Of a DNA stretch of 64,000 bases, positions 55,719-64,000 are shown piece after piece. The number at the start of each line of letters is the position of its first letter. The stretch's first letter is position 1. The notes below the pieces were generated by a model. The model ran no database searches and was not told where the DNA came from. It worked only from the letters and a program-made list of their open reading frames with translations. The translations under genes and the position numbers were made by a program. The stretch comes from Anaerohalosphaera lusitana. Its GTDB lineage: Bacteria; Planctomycetota; Phycisphaerae; Sedimentisphaerales; Anaerohalosphaeraceae. The stretch covers positions 1-64,000 of the forward strand of contig NZ_CP019791.1 in NCBI RefSeq assembly GCF_002007645.1, read 5' to 3'.

Positions 55719-56237
55719 CTATAGTCGCATGTTCATCATGCCCGAGGTACGATTTTCGTTTTTGGCGCCCTGCCTTGAGTAAGTCGTACCTTCGCTGCTT
55801 TTGGTGCAGAGTATGCTGTTGAGTATCTGCTGGTTAAAACGCGAACACTCGGCAAGCAGCATAGCGGTGGCGGCGTGTTCGACGTTCATTTTGCCTACAA
55901 GTTCGGCAAGGCGGTCCTGGCGGGTTTTGACTGCCTGGGATTTTTCGCCTGCCAGAGCCTTGGCGATGAGGGACAGGTCGGTATCGTCGAAGCTGCTGCC
56001 GAGCAGTGCGGCGATCTGTGTACGAAGCTGCTGACGTTTCTGCTCGACCGCGGAGTATCGGTTTGCCTGTATGCGGATCGTTTCGAGCAGTTCGTTCAGG
56101 CCTGTTTCGTCGCGTGTTATGGTCATTGCGCGCAGGGTGTCAAGACGCTCGAGTGAGCCTTCGAGGTGACGTATATCCTCGTCGAGCACTTCGATCAGCT
56201 CATCCGCCAATTGGTATAGATTGCCGTTTGCGTTCAT
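55719..56237 (-). CDS. flgN: FlgN-like export chaperone
   Basis: A 172-residue helical protein with the layout and charge of FlgN chaperones for FlgK and FlgL. The matching signature is weak, but it starts within the last bases of flgJ (four-base overlap) and lies directly before flgK, where flgN is usually found. The C-terminal tail ends in a short basic, Asn/Met-rich piece. Confidence 0.75.
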   Translation of the reverse strand: MNANGNLYQLADELIEVLDEDIRHLEGSLERLDTLRAMTITRDETGLNELLETIRIQANRYSAVEQKRQQLRTQIAALLGSSFDDTDLSLIAKALAGEKSQAVKTRQDRLAELVGKMNVEHAATAMLLAECSRFNQQILNSILCTKSSEGTTYSRQGAKNENRTSGMMNMRL

Positions 56238-56584
56238 GCTTTACTGTCCAGAGAATCAGAGACATTAATTTCGGATTTTTGCTCGCTGTCGTTCATCGAC
56301 TGGTAGATCTGTTTCCACAGGCCGATGCCGCCCTGCTTTGAGACGTCTTTTGCCAGGAACGAGAAGAACATGTCCTGTATCTGTTTGGAGCCCTGCTCTT
56401 CGAGAAGGCCTGAGGAGCCTATGGTGTCCTTCATCTGATCGACGAGCTGGCCGACGAGGATGGACTCGAAGTTCTTTGCGACTTCTTTTTTCTTTTCTTC
56501 GGCAAGGCGCTGGGAAGCGTCCTTGTTCAGGCCCTCCGGTCCGGCGGTATTTATCAGATTGTGACTGTTGATGGGGTCTATCAT
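56234..56584 (-). CDS. flgJ: FlgJ-like rod-binding protein (no muramidase domain)
   Basis: Only the N-terminal rod-binding part of FlgJ is present in this 116-residue protein: VAKNFESILVGQLVDQMKDTI and GIGLWKQIYQSM match the family. The peptidoglycan hydrolase half of the enterobacterial FlgJ is missing, as in many other bacteria, so a separate hydrolase must open the wall. It is between flgI and flgN. Confidence 0.88.
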   Translation of the reverse strand: MIDPINSHNLINTAGPEGLNKDASQRLAEEKKKEVAKNFESILVGQLVDQMKDTIGSSGLLEEQGSKQIQDMFFSFLAKDVSKQGGIGLWKQIYQSMNDSEQKSEINVSDSLDSKA

Positions 56585-56596
56585 TTTTCGAATCCG

Positions 56597-57712
56597 TTAC
56601 ATTATTTTGAGTTCGGCCTGCAATGCGCCTGCCTGCTTGAGGGCGTTGAATATTGCGATCAGGTCACGCGGTGTTGCACCGATGGCGTTGAGAGCCTTGG
56701 CGAGTTCGGAGACCGTGACGACGCGGTTGACCGGGATCAGGTAGCCCTGGCTTTCACTGACGCCGATGGATGTGTCGGGCACAGCGACGGTCTGGCCGGG
56801 ATTGTCGGAGAAGTTCGCCTGGGGCTGGGAGACCATGGCGGATTCCTTGACCTTGACGACCAGCGAGCCCTGCGATATCGCGACGGTGCTGATGCCGACC
56901 TTTTCGCCGACGACGATGGTGCCGGTCCGCTCATTGATCACGACGATCGCGGGCATGTCGACCTTGACTTCCTGCTGTGTGATCGAGTCGACGAAGAACG
57001 CGACTTTTTCGCGGTCGTATTCCGGCGGGATCTTTACGCGGACGGAGCTTGCGTCGACGGTATGTGCCTGGTTCGGGAACAACTGATTGATGGCGGTTGT
57101 CATGCGGTTGGCTGTGGTGAAGTCTTCGTTGCGAAGGTTGAGCGTGACGTATTGTTTGCCGGCGATGTTTTCGATGAAGGTGGCGATTTCGGAACGCTCG
57201 ACGTATGCACCGCCGGGTATGCGGCCGACGGTCGGGTGGTTCTTTGTGGCGGTGGCTGCTTCGCCGGTGGCTGCGAAACCGCCGAGGAAGATGGAGCCCT
57301 GTGCGGTTGCGTAGACCTGTCCGTCGGCACCTTTTAGCTCGGTGAGCAGCAGTACGCCGCCCTGAAGGCTGTCGGCGTCGCCTATTGCGGATACGTCGAC
57401 GTCGATCTTTTTGCCGACGTGGTCGAAGGGTCCGAGTTCGGCGGTGACCATGACCATGGCGATGGAGCCGGTGGGCAGGTCGTCGGGCGAGAATACGAGG
57501 TCGCTGCGGCGGAGGACGTTGGTGAGCATTCGTTGTGAGGGCAGGGACTGATCGCCGGTGCCGGCAAGGCCGACTACGAGACCGACGCCGCTGAGCGGGT
57601 TTCCGCGCACGCCCTGGATAGTTGCGATGTCCTTGATGCGTTCAGCGCGGGCGAGGTTCGCCGCGGCGGTGAACATGATCAAAACAGAAATTATTGCTGT
57701 CAGTTTTCGCAT
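56597..57712 (-). CDS. flgI: Flagellar P-ring protein FlgI
   Basis: FlgI forms the periplasmic bushing. The 371-residue protein has a signal peptide (MRKLTAIISVLIMFTAAANLARA) and the conserved RIKDIATIQGVRGNPLSGVGLVVGLAGTGD. The C-terminal NLAKALNAIGATP-like segment is present. With flgH it indicates an outer membrane. Confidence 0.96.
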   Translation of the reverse strand: MRKLTAIISVLIMFTAAANLARAERIKDIATIQGVRGNPLSGVGLVVGLAGTGDQSLPSQRMLTNVLRRSDLVFSPDDLPTGSIAMVMVTAELGPFDHVGKKIDVDVSAIGDADSLQGGVLLLTELKGADGQVYATAQGSIFLGGFAATGEAATATKNHPTVGRIPGGAYVERSEIATFIENIAGKQYVTLNLRNEDFTTANRMTTAINQLFPNQAHTVDASSVRVKIPPEYDREKVAFFVDSITQQEVKVDMPAIVVINERTGTIVVGEKVGISTVAISQGSLVVKVKESAMVSQPQANFSDNPGQTVAVPDTSIGVSESQGYLIPVNRVVTVSELAKALNAIGATPRDLIAIFNALKQAGALQAELKIM

Positions 57713-57737
57713 GGTCTTCCCTGAACCGATGATTTAA

Positions 57738-58361
57738 TTAGAATGGCCATATGAAATCGAGTATCTGACCGAGCCAGCCGACTTCGTTGTAGGTTTTGCT
57801 GGGGCCGTCGTTTTTGACGACCATGTAGAAGTCGGCGACCTGGGAGCTCAGTACGTTGTTTTCGAATGAGATGTCGCTGGGGCGGACGATGCCGCCTACT
57901 TCGATCGTCTGTTCGTCGCCGGCGATGTCCCTTACGAGCGAGCCGAGAACGACCAGGTTGCCGTTCGGCTGTACGTCTTCGACGACGACGGTGATGTTGT
58001 CCTCGATGGTCCGTTCGTCCTTGTACTCGGCCTGGCCTTCGAGCGACTGTGATGAGCCGTCGCCGAGTGAGACGCTGAAGCCGGGCACGCTGGGCAGGAC
58101 GTGGTCTATGCCGACCTTGCCGTCCCAGTCGACGGAGCGGTTTGCTTCTTTTTCGAGGTCGCGTTCGACGTTGCTGTCAATGCGTGTGGCCTCGTTGATG
58201 GTTATCGTGAGGATATCGCCGATCTTGCGTGCGGTGTCGTCGGAGTACATGGACTTTGCGTTTTTGCTTTTCTTGGCCCAGATGGAGCCTGCGTACGACT
58301 GTCCTGCGGTGAACAGTGTTAGCAGGGCAAGAATTGTTATCGTTGTATAAATGTTTTTCAT
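57738..58361 (-). CDS. flgH: Flagellar L-ring protein FlgH
   Basis: FlgH forms the outer-membrane ring. The 207-residue protein has a signal peptide (ending near SYAGS). Unlike most FlgH it has no clear lipobox cysteine at the cleavage site, so the lipid anchor is uncertain. Family segments are DDTARKIGDILTITINEATRIDSN and GNLVVLGSLVRDIAGDEQTIEVGGIVRPSDI. Confidence 0.93.
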   Translation of the reverse strand: MKNIYTTITILALLTLFTAGQSYAGSIWAKKSKNAKSMYSDDTARKIGDILTITINEATRIDSNVERDLEKEANRSVDWDGKVGIDHVLPSVPGFSVSLGDGSSQSLEGQAEYKDERTIEDNITVVVEDVQPNGNLVVLGSLVRDIAGDEQTIEVGGIVRPSDISFENNVLSSQVADFYMVVKNDGPSKTYNEVGWLGQILDFIWPF

Positions 58362-58374
58362 TTTATTGTCTCCA

Positions 58375-59355
58375 CTAGAAAACGGGTGAAACTGTTCCGT
58401 CCTCGCTTACCTTTGTAACAAGGATGCGGCCTGAATCGACGTTACGTACTTTTATGGTCTGGCCCACGGCTCCGTCGTCGAGGGCCTTGCCCATTGTGGT
58501 TATCAGCAGGCCGGGGGTCTGTACCTTTATTACGAGTGTCTGGTTTCGTTTGATCACGACTTCGGGTTTTGGGGCGGTTATGTAGTTCTGTTTTACCTGC
58601 TCGCCTTTGCTGAGCGGCTTGCGTGCGATGTATCCGAAGGGGGCTTTCCAGTTTTTCGGCTCGGGGGTGTTGTCCAGATATGTTTCGAGCTTGATGTTGT
58701 CGGGGGTGAGCCTTTTTCCTTTTTCGACGTCGGCCTTTGCGATGATCCTGCTGCGTTTGTATCTGGGGCGGAAGTGTACGCTTACGGTTTCGACCTTTTC
58801 GCCGTCGCTGATGATGTCTACGAGCACTTCCTTTTGGGTATTGGTGTCGATCCTGCCCTGTCTGCAGCTAAGGCGTGTCCATTCGGATTCGCCCGGGATT
58901 ATTACCGAATCGGGGGATCGAAGGGCCTCGAATTTTGTTACGATCGCATTGCCCGGTATGTTTTTGAGATAGGTGCCGGCTTTTTCGATAAGCTGTTCAG
59001 CGGTGACTTCCTGTTCGGAACGTCTGACGGAGATTTGCTTTGCGCCTTTGAGGTCGACCTGGGCGGTGTCTATGCCGTTGCTGGCCAGGCGGCTCATTAT
59101 GGTTCTGCGGTCGATGACGAGTTTCTGGCCCTCGGCGGTGATCTTTCCCATGTCGATCTTGCCGGCGGATTCCTTGAGGTCATCGGCACCGCTGAGGACG
59201 GCAAGGTTGGCGAGCCTGAGGGCGTTGCCCTCGACGGTTACCTGTCTGGGCAGATATACGCTGAGTCTCGCGTCTGTCTTGGCGGCTCCGCTGGATGCAA
59301 AGAGCATCATTGCGAGCACGAGTATAATCGCTGAGTTGTGTTTAGCCGATCGCAT
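58375..59355 (-). CDS. flgA: Flagellar P-ring assembly protein FlgA
   Basis: FlgA is the periplasmic chaperone for P-ring assembly. The 326-residue protein has a signal peptide (LVLAMMLFASSGAAK) and a C-terminal SAF domain: ADVEKGKRLTPDNIKLE, and ARKPLSKGEQVKQNYI. It is longer than typical FlgA (about 220); the N-terminal 180 residues are an extra beta-rich part often found in such long forms. Confidence 0.9.
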   Translation of the reverse strand: MRSAKHNSAIILVLAMMLFASSGAAKTDARLSVYLPRQVTVEGNALRLANLAVLSGADDLKESAGKIDMGKITAEGQKLVIDRRTIMSRLASNGIDTAQVDLKGAKQISVRRSEQEVTAEQLIEKAGTYLKNIPGNAIVTKFEALRSPDSVIIPGESEWTRLSCRQGRIDTNTQKEVLVDIISDGEKVETVSVHFRPRYKRSRIIAKADVEKGKRLTPDNIKLETYLDNTPEPKNWKAPFGYIARKPLSKGEQVKQNYITAPKPEVVIKRNQTLVIKVQTPGLLITTMGKALDDGAVGQTIKVRNVDSGRILVTKVSEDGTVSPVF

Positions 59356-59365
59356 TATTCTGCTC

Positions 59366-60148
59366 CTATCTGATCAGTTGATTAGCGGTCTGCAACATGC
59401 TGTCGCCTGCCTTGATGGCGCGGGAGTTGATCTCGTAAGCCCGCTGGGCGGTGATAAGGTCGACCAGCTCGGAGACCATCTGGACGTTTGATTTTTCCAG
59501 CGAGCCTGCCTGGATGCCGCCGAAGCCATCTTCGCCCGCGGTGCCGGTAAGTGGTGCGCCGCTGGATTCGGTTTCGGCGAACAGGTTGCCGCCTTCTGCG
59601 GTGAGACCTTCGGCGTTGGGGAAGCGCACAAGCTGTATGTTGCCTACCTGCTGGGTGCCTTTGTCGGTGGTGACTGTCACGGTTCCGTCGACACCGACCG
59701 AAATGCCGGTGGCGTTGTCGGGGATGGTTACGGGCGGATCGAGTGCGAGTCCGTTGGAGTTTACTATCTGGCCTTGCGCGTTGGTCTGGAAGGACCCATC
59801 GCGTGTGTATCGCAGATCACCGTTGGGCAGAGTGACCTGGAAGAAGCCGTCGCCGTTGATCGCCATGTCCAGCGCCCTGCCTGTCTCGACCCTTTCGCCG
59901 GGTGAGAAGACCTTTGTGACAGCGGAGAGCCTTGTGCCGCTGCCGATCTCGATGCCGGATGGCGCGGTTACGCCGGCGGAGACTTCCCTGCCGGCCTCTT
60001 TCATCTTGACGTACAGCAGGTCCTCGAACATCGCCTGCCTTCTTTTGAAGCCGTTGGTGTTTATATTCGCCAGGTTGTTCGCAATGGTATCGACCATCTG
60101 CTGCTGTGCGGTCATACCAGTTGCCGCTGTTGAAAACGCTCTTAACAT
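59366..60148 (-). CDS. flgG: Flagellar distal rod protein FlgG
   Basis: Distal rod subunit; 260 residues. N-terminal RAFSTAATGMTAQQQMVDTIANNLANINTNGFKRRQ and C-terminal LEKSNVQMVSELVDLITAQRAYEINSRAIKAGDSMLQ are textbook FlgG. The ATG follows flgF after 29 bases. Confidence 0.96.
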   Translation of the reverse strand: MLRAFSTAATGMTAQQQMVDTIANNLANINTNGFKRRQAMFEDLLYVKMKEAGREVSAGVTAPSGIEIGSGTRLSAVTKVFSPGERVETGRALDMAINGDGFFQVTLPNGDLRYTRDGSFQTNAQGQIVNSNGLALDPPVTIPDNATGISVGVDGTVTVTTDKGTQQVGNIQLVRFPNAEGLTAEGGNLFAETESSGAPLTGTAGEDGFGGIQAGSLEKSNVQMVSELVDLITAQRAYEINSRAIKAGDSMLQTANQLIR

Positions 60149-60177
60149 TATCTATCTCCCTGTTCTATGAACTGCTA

Positions 60178-60906
60178 TTAGCCCATTGCGACGTTGAGAA
60201 TGCTTTTGGTGTTCTCGCCGCTTTTGGAAATGATCTTCATATTCGCTTCGTACAATCTGTTTACCGTGATGAGCTTTACGAGCTCCTGGGTAATTCCCAC
60301 GTTTGACGCCTCCTGGAAACCCTGCTTGACCTCGGTCTGTGTGGCGGGCTGGGGTCGAACTTCTTCGGGAGCGATGAACGCTCCATGCTCGGTGGGCATG
60401 AGCTGGCCTACTTTGTTGCCGAAGTCGACAAGACTCAACTGTCCGATGTTCATGCCGTTGGCGGATACTGTGCCGTCCGGTCCGAACGAAAGCTGCTGCA
60501 CGGTCGCACCCTGCGGCAGTACGATGGGGCCGTTCTGTCCGGCGATGTTATTGCCCGCTGTGTCGACGAGCTGGCGGTTATGGTTCAGATGCAGGCTGCC
60601 GTTTCGGGTATAACGCGGTCCGTCGGGGGTTTCGATGACGAAGAAGCCCTTGCCGTTGATGGCAATGTCGAGTCGGCGATCCGTCTGCCGCAGGTTGCCC
60701 TGCATGAAGTTGATCCCGGTGTGCGCCTTGATCGTATCCTCTGGCTTGCCGTCCGGGCCAAGCTTCTGTTCCATGATCGAGCTGAAACTAGTCGTTCGCG
60801 ACTTGTAGCCGGGCGTACTGGCATTGGCGAGGTTGTTCGTTATTGCCCGATACTCCTGCATCAGTGCATTGACGCTGGAACCCATATTCGGATTAATTTC
60901 AGTCAT
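60178..60906 (-). CDS. flgF: Flagellar proximal rod protein FlgF
   Basis: FlgF and FlgG are paralogues; this 242-residue protein (ATG 60906, GGAG nine bases before it) has the rod signature YRAITNNLANASTPGYKSR, GKGFFVIETPDGPRYTRNGSLH and the C-terminal EASNVGITQELVKLITVNRLYEANMK. It starts within the end of the upstream PilZ-like gene. Confidence 0.92.
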   Translation of the reverse strand: MTEINPNMGSSVNALMQEYRAITNNLANASTPGYKSRTTSFSSIMEQKLGPDGKPEDTIKAHTGINFMQGNLRQTDRRLDIAINGKGFFVIETPDGPRYTRNGSLHLNHNRQLVDTAGNNIAGQNGPIVLPQGATVQQLSFGPDGTVSANGMNIGQLSLVDFGNKVGQLMPTEHGAFIAPEEVRPQPATQTEVKQGFQEASNVGITQELVKLITVNRLYEANMKIISKSGENTKSILNVAMG

Positions 60907-62080
60907 CCGCATTCACTCCAGACTCTACGAGTTCTTGCTGTTCTTGTTTTTCATGTTTTGCACGCTGAGCGATAGCATGATTGGTAACAGCGATCAGCTC
61001 GTTGATCGACGATTCGCTAAGGGCTGTCATTTCAATGCCCAGCAGGGTTTCATTGTCATTAGTTTCCAGTCTGCGCACCTTGGCGGTGCTCTGCACCACC
61101 TGTTCATGTTCGAGTTCGAGCGTTACCAGTACTTGATGCCCAACTTTTGCCTTGAGTGAGGTTCGCATCAACAGGCCGGGCCCTGATAGCTCGATCACCC
61201 TGGCCTTGACGAATTGCGGGCAGATCGACGATTTGTCGCTGCTCTCAAATGTTTGCGGGAAAGATGCAATGTATGCATTCAGATCCACTTCGGCGTGGGC
61301 GAATTTACGTCTGTTGATGAAATTGACCTTGTCCGAGTGGCTGAGCGTAAGGACCTTGCCCTGGCTGTTAAGCTCTACGGTCTCGAAGTTCCATATCATC
61401 GCGCCCAGTTGATAATGCACGCGCCATTCCTGGCCCGGATTGCTGTCGACGGTCTCATCGGTCTTTAGCTTGAATTCATAGTTGGTATTTTCGATAACTT
61501 CCGCCGTCATCGGGCATGCCTGCTCGCTGTCGACCTTAGTCAGCAGCAGATACTTGCCGACGGGGATCTTACGACTGGTCTGAGCACTGAGCCTGGTGTC
61601 TTCGGTGTCGGTGTAGTCCTTGAGGCCGAGGAGCTGCTTTATCTTTGTGATCTGGGCGTTGAAGTACTGCCTCTCGGGGACACTTCGCCCTTGAGTGAGC
61701 TTTTGCTTCATGAGCTTTGCGGCACCGAGATCGTAAATGTCATTCGACTCGAAAATCTTATTAGGGTCATTGAGTTCAGCATAACGTGCAATCAGTGCGA
61801 GTATCGTCCGCTGCTCGTGGTCGAGGCCATGCTTGACAGATACTTCGTAGAATTTCTTTCTCTTGAGCTTCGCTTCCCGATCATGCAGGTGGCGGCGGTA
61901 GAGATACCAGATGAGCAGCAGCATAGCCACAGCGATGATACCGGCTGCGATGAACCGGCCATCCAGTAAGAAGTCCGGCATGCCGCTGTCAAGGTCGCGC
62001 ATAGCGTCCCATCTCTGAGACGGCGTGAGGCCTTTGGCAGCCAGAACGGGCAGAAAAGTTGTTATGCTGTCAATGTACAT
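60899..62080 (-). CDS. Membrane-anchored PilZ-like protein of the flg operon
   Basis: A 393-residue protein: N-terminal periplasmic stretch, one membrane helix (about 45-62, IIAVAMLLLIWYLY), a charged helical part to about 150, then two beta-barrel regions. The last (about 255-370) resembles PilZ: NRRKFAHAEV corresponds to RxxxR with the second Arg as His, and ELSGPGLLM to the D/NxSxxG motif. PilZ proteins such as YcgR are c-di-GMP-dependent flagellar brakes; this one is predicted to work at the membrane. With the altered motif, ligand binding is uncertain. It lies between flgE and flgF. Confidence 0.65.
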   Translation of the reverse strand: MYIDSITTFLPVLAAKGLTPSQRWDAMRDLDSGMPDFLLDGRFIAAGIIAVAMLLLIWYLYRRHLHDREAKLKRKKFYEVSVKHGLDHEQRTILALIARYAELNDPNKIFESNDIYDLGAAKLMKQKLTQGRSVPERQYFNAQITKIKQLLGLKDYTDTEDTRLSAQTSRKIPVGKYLLLTKVDSEQACPMTAEVIENTNYEFKLKTDETVDSNPGQEWRVHYQLGAMIWNFETVELNSQGKVLTLSHSDKVNFINRRKFAHAEVDLNAYIASFPQTFESSDKSSICPQFVKARVIELSGPGLLMRTSLKAKVGHQVLVTLELEHEQVVQSTAKVRRLETNDNETLLGIEMTALSESSINELIAVTNHAIAQRAKHEKQEQQELVESGVNADD

Positions 62081-62095
62081 TTATTCGTTATTCGC

Positions 62096-63781
62096 TTACC
62101 TTATTATATTGGTGAGTTCGCGAAGCACATCGTTGGCGACCTTGATGGTTCTCGCGTTGGCCTGATAGCCATTCTGTGCCTCGATCAGATTGACGAATTC
62201 CTTTGCGATCTCGACGTTAGACTTTTCGAGCTTCTGGCTCTTTATCGAACCGCCACCGCCGCCGCCCGATCTGGTTACGACAGGATCACCCGAGTTGCCG
62301 GAACCGGTGTAGTAACCGTTACCGACGCTTTCCAGGCCGGACGGATTCCTGAAGACAGCCATTTGAACCGTCGCGATGGTCTTCTTGATACCGTTGGAGA
62401 ACACACCTACGATATTGCCGCCCTCAGCGGCTACGGTAGCCAGCTCACCGGCTTCGTAGCCGTTGGCATTGCTGGCTGTAGCGGTCGAATCCACATTCGC
62501 ACCAAGGTTGAACTGTGTCAAACCGTCAAACCCGCCAACGGTTCCCATGTTTGCCTCTACAGTCTGAGTGGTTGCAGGATCGAATCCGAAACGGAAGCTG
62601 AAAGCGTTACTGGAATCATTTATCCCTTCAAAGCTTCCGTCGGTGCCGTCAAACTTTATACCTTCGATTCGTCTGTCGGACATGTCCAGGACATTTCCGC
62701 CGAGCTTGCCCAGAACCAGATCCCACTGGTTATCGGTATCAGTTCTGACAAAGGAAGCAGTTACAGCATGCGTACCACCATTGGAGTCTATGATCTCAAG
62801 ATTCACATTATGGACGTCATTACCGCCTGCTTGAGCCATCTCGAAATAACCCGGCAGTTCCAGGCCGGCAGGATCACCTGCGTCGGCCCCGACATAATTG
62901 AGTGTCATATCAGTAAGGCTGTAGCCGGCGGTATCATCTTTCAATGATATCTGTCCTCCGGAGAAAGAAGCGGTAGACCCATCTGCGGCGCCAGAGCCAA
63001 ACGCAGTGCTGATCTCAGAGACCAAGTCATTAAGAGTCGCGCCGGCGGGAACGGTCCAGTCGACGGATACGGCTGTGCCGTCCTTTTTAGTTCCTCTAAT
63101 CTCGATGACGTCGCCGGCGTTGTAGGTTCCGCTGAACTGCTGCAGTGATGCTATAGTATCGGTTCCTACAGCGTCTTTGCCTGCCGAATTGATGAATGAC
63201 GACTCTTCGCCCATTATCAAATGTGCAGCCTTTGGATCGCCGCCGACCGCGCGGAGATTACTCGAGAGGTCGAATGAGGTGGTTGCGCTTGCGGGCATTG
63301 CCGCGTCGCTGGGGATCTTGATGCTGCTGACGCCCGGGGCCTGGAAGCCTTCGGATTCGCCGGCCGTTCCGTACCGCTGGAGCCTGTAACCGGTGGCGGG
63401 GTCAACCAGATATGAGTCCGCGTCGATAGCGAACGATCCCATACGGGTGAAGACGTTACCCGATCCGGTGTTGAGCACAAAGTAGCCCTCGCCCTCGATC
63501 GCCATGTCCAGAGCCTGGCCGGTTTCGAGGAAGTCGCCCTGGTTCATATTTTTCACGATGCTGGCAATTCCTACGCCGGTACCCATCTGGATGGGGTTTG
63601 TGCCGCCGGCCCCGTTGGTGGGGGCAGAAGCTTTACGGACGGTCTGGCTGAGCAGTTCGGCAAAGCGAACCTGTCCGCTCTTAAATGCAGTCGTATTTAC
63701 GTTCGCCAGATTATTACCTGTCACCTCGAGCATTTTCTGGTGGGAAGTCAATCCCGTAACACCAGTCGATAATGCACCCAT
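62096..63781 (-). CDS. flgE: Flagellar hook protein FlgE
   Basis: FlgE builds the hook. The 561-residue protein begins LSTGVTGLTSHQKMLEVTGNNLANVNTTAFKSGQVRF, and ends EFVNLIEAQNGYQANARTIKVANDVLRELTNI, with hook/rod motif GYFVLNTGSGNVFTRMGSF. Extra domains lie in the middle (about 210-430). It is 16 bases from the next gene, and after flgD. Confidence 0.95.
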   Translation of the reverse strand: MGALSTGVTGLTSHQKMLEVTGNNLANVNTTAFKSGQVRFAELLSQTVRKASAPTNGAGGTNPIQMGTGVGIASIVKNMNQGDFLETGQALDMAIEGEGYFVLNTGSGNVFTRMGSFAIDADSYLVDPATGYRLQRYGTAGESEGFQAPGVSSIKIPSDAAMPASATTSFDLSSNLRAVGGDPKAAHLIMGEESSFINSAGKDAVGTDTIASLQQFSGTYNAGDVIEIRGTKKDGTAVSVDWTVPAGATLNDLVSEISTAFGSGAADGSTASFSGGQISLKDDTAGYSLTDMTLNYVGADAGDPAGLELPGYFEMAQAGGNDVHNVNLEIIDSNGGTHAVTASFVRTDTDNQWDLVLGKLGGNVLDMSDRRIEGIKFDGTDGSFEGINDSSNAFSFRFGFDPATTQTVEANMGTVGGFDGLTQFNLGANVDSTATASNANGYEAGELATVAAEGGNIVGVFSNGIKKTIATVQMAVFRNPSGLESVGNGYYTGSGNSGDPVVTRSGGGGGGSIKSQKLEKSNVEIAKEFVNLIEAQNGYQANARTIKVANDVLRELTNIIR

Positions 63782-63837
63782 TTGTCAATCTCCTTCAATA
63801 GAACTTTGAAAATAGCGACCTTATTGCTAAGCGGCCG

Positions 63838-64000
63838 CTACTTGAGAACGTCAGTTACGTTGAATCCGATAGTATCAACTTCCTTCATATTTATAGTGTG
63901 AGTCTTGACTTTAGACCCGCTTTGGTCGTACTGGCCGACGTTGAGCATGACATTTTCGCCTTCGACGTCGACCTTTTCTACGATGCCGAGGACCTTGACG
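63838..64000 (-). CDS. flgD: FlgD, hook-capping protein (C-terminal part only)
   Basis: A minus-strand frame runs from the right edge to a TAG at 63838, 53 codons visible. It reads VKVLGIVEKVDVEGENVM, then LNVGQYDQSGSK, and ends NVTDVLK. FlgD C-termini have a G-x-V-x-G/K-V-x-x-x-x-G-x-x-x-L-x-V-G pattern and lie directly before flgE, both as here. The start is outside the window. Confidence 0.7.
   Translation of the reverse strand, partial: VKVLGIVEKVDVEGENVMLNVGQYDQSGSKVKTHTINMKEVDTIGFNVTDVLK

Overview
The window reads as one end of a bacterial chromosome that has been numbered from dnaA (the first base is the dnaA start codon). The gene families suggest a Planctomycetota bacterium, most likely class Phycisphaerae. 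The hints are a TPR-sulfotransferase fusion, a serine hydrolase with an extra N-terminal domain, many short lipoproteins and dispersed hairpin repeats. This placement is an inference from protein style, not from a marker gene. No rRNA, tRNA or CRISPR array was found.

Layout. 1-13.8 kb is general housekeeping and accessory: dnaA, a PPC/DUF296 protein, an FtsB-like protein behind eno, an iron-sulfur flavoprotein, an autotransporter, a TauE/SafE exporter with a previously unlisted 59-residue membrane protein, psd-pssA (phosphatidylethanolamine synthesis), two tandem paralogous lipoproteins and a class A beta-lactamase-like hydrolase. 13.9-18.6 kb is a chemotaxis operon cheA-cheR-cheD-cheB on the minus strand. 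19.1-24.8 kb is a plus-strand sulfate-activation operon cysC-cysD-cysN followed by a TPR-sulfotransferase. From 24.9 kb to the right edge nearly everything is flagellar: fliS, fliC, then fliK-flgM-cheY-cheX and a CheX-CBS protein (minus); flgB-flgC-fliE-F-G-H-I-J, a MotE-like protein, motA and two motB-like genes (plus); fliO-P-Q-R-flhB (plus); an FlhA-like chimera (plus); fliD with two TPR proteins and a small helical protein (minus); and a long minus-strand operon flgD-E-PilZ-like-F-G-A-H-I-J-N-K-L whose first gene runs off the right edge.

Together these encode most of a flagellum: rod, ring, hook, filament, cap, export gate, ATPase and stator, plus the chemotaxis core. Not in the window are fliM/fliN, fliL, a canonical flhA, flhF/flhG, fliA, cheW and chemoreceptors. 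A perfect sigma-54 promoter precedes flgB, and weaker sigma-54-like sites precede fliO, the fliD operon and fliK. FlgM implies a sigma-28 tier as well.

The most unusual items are: (1) a protein at the flhA position whose N-terminal half is a divergent FlhA membrane domain and whose C-terminal half, after a long acidic linker, looks like a BY-kinase/MinD-type fold lacking its Walker A motif; (2) a PAPS-making operon with its own TPR-sulfotransferase lying next to flagellin, in which CysN carries a degenerate APS-kinase domain although an intact CysC is encoded beside it; (3) a CheX-like domain fused to two CBS domains; (4) a 131-bp tandem array upstream of fliC whose two hairpin modules reappear in an insert splitting fliP from fliQ; and (5) a 34-nt near-identical promoter-region repeat in front of both eno and the adjacent flavoprotein gene.
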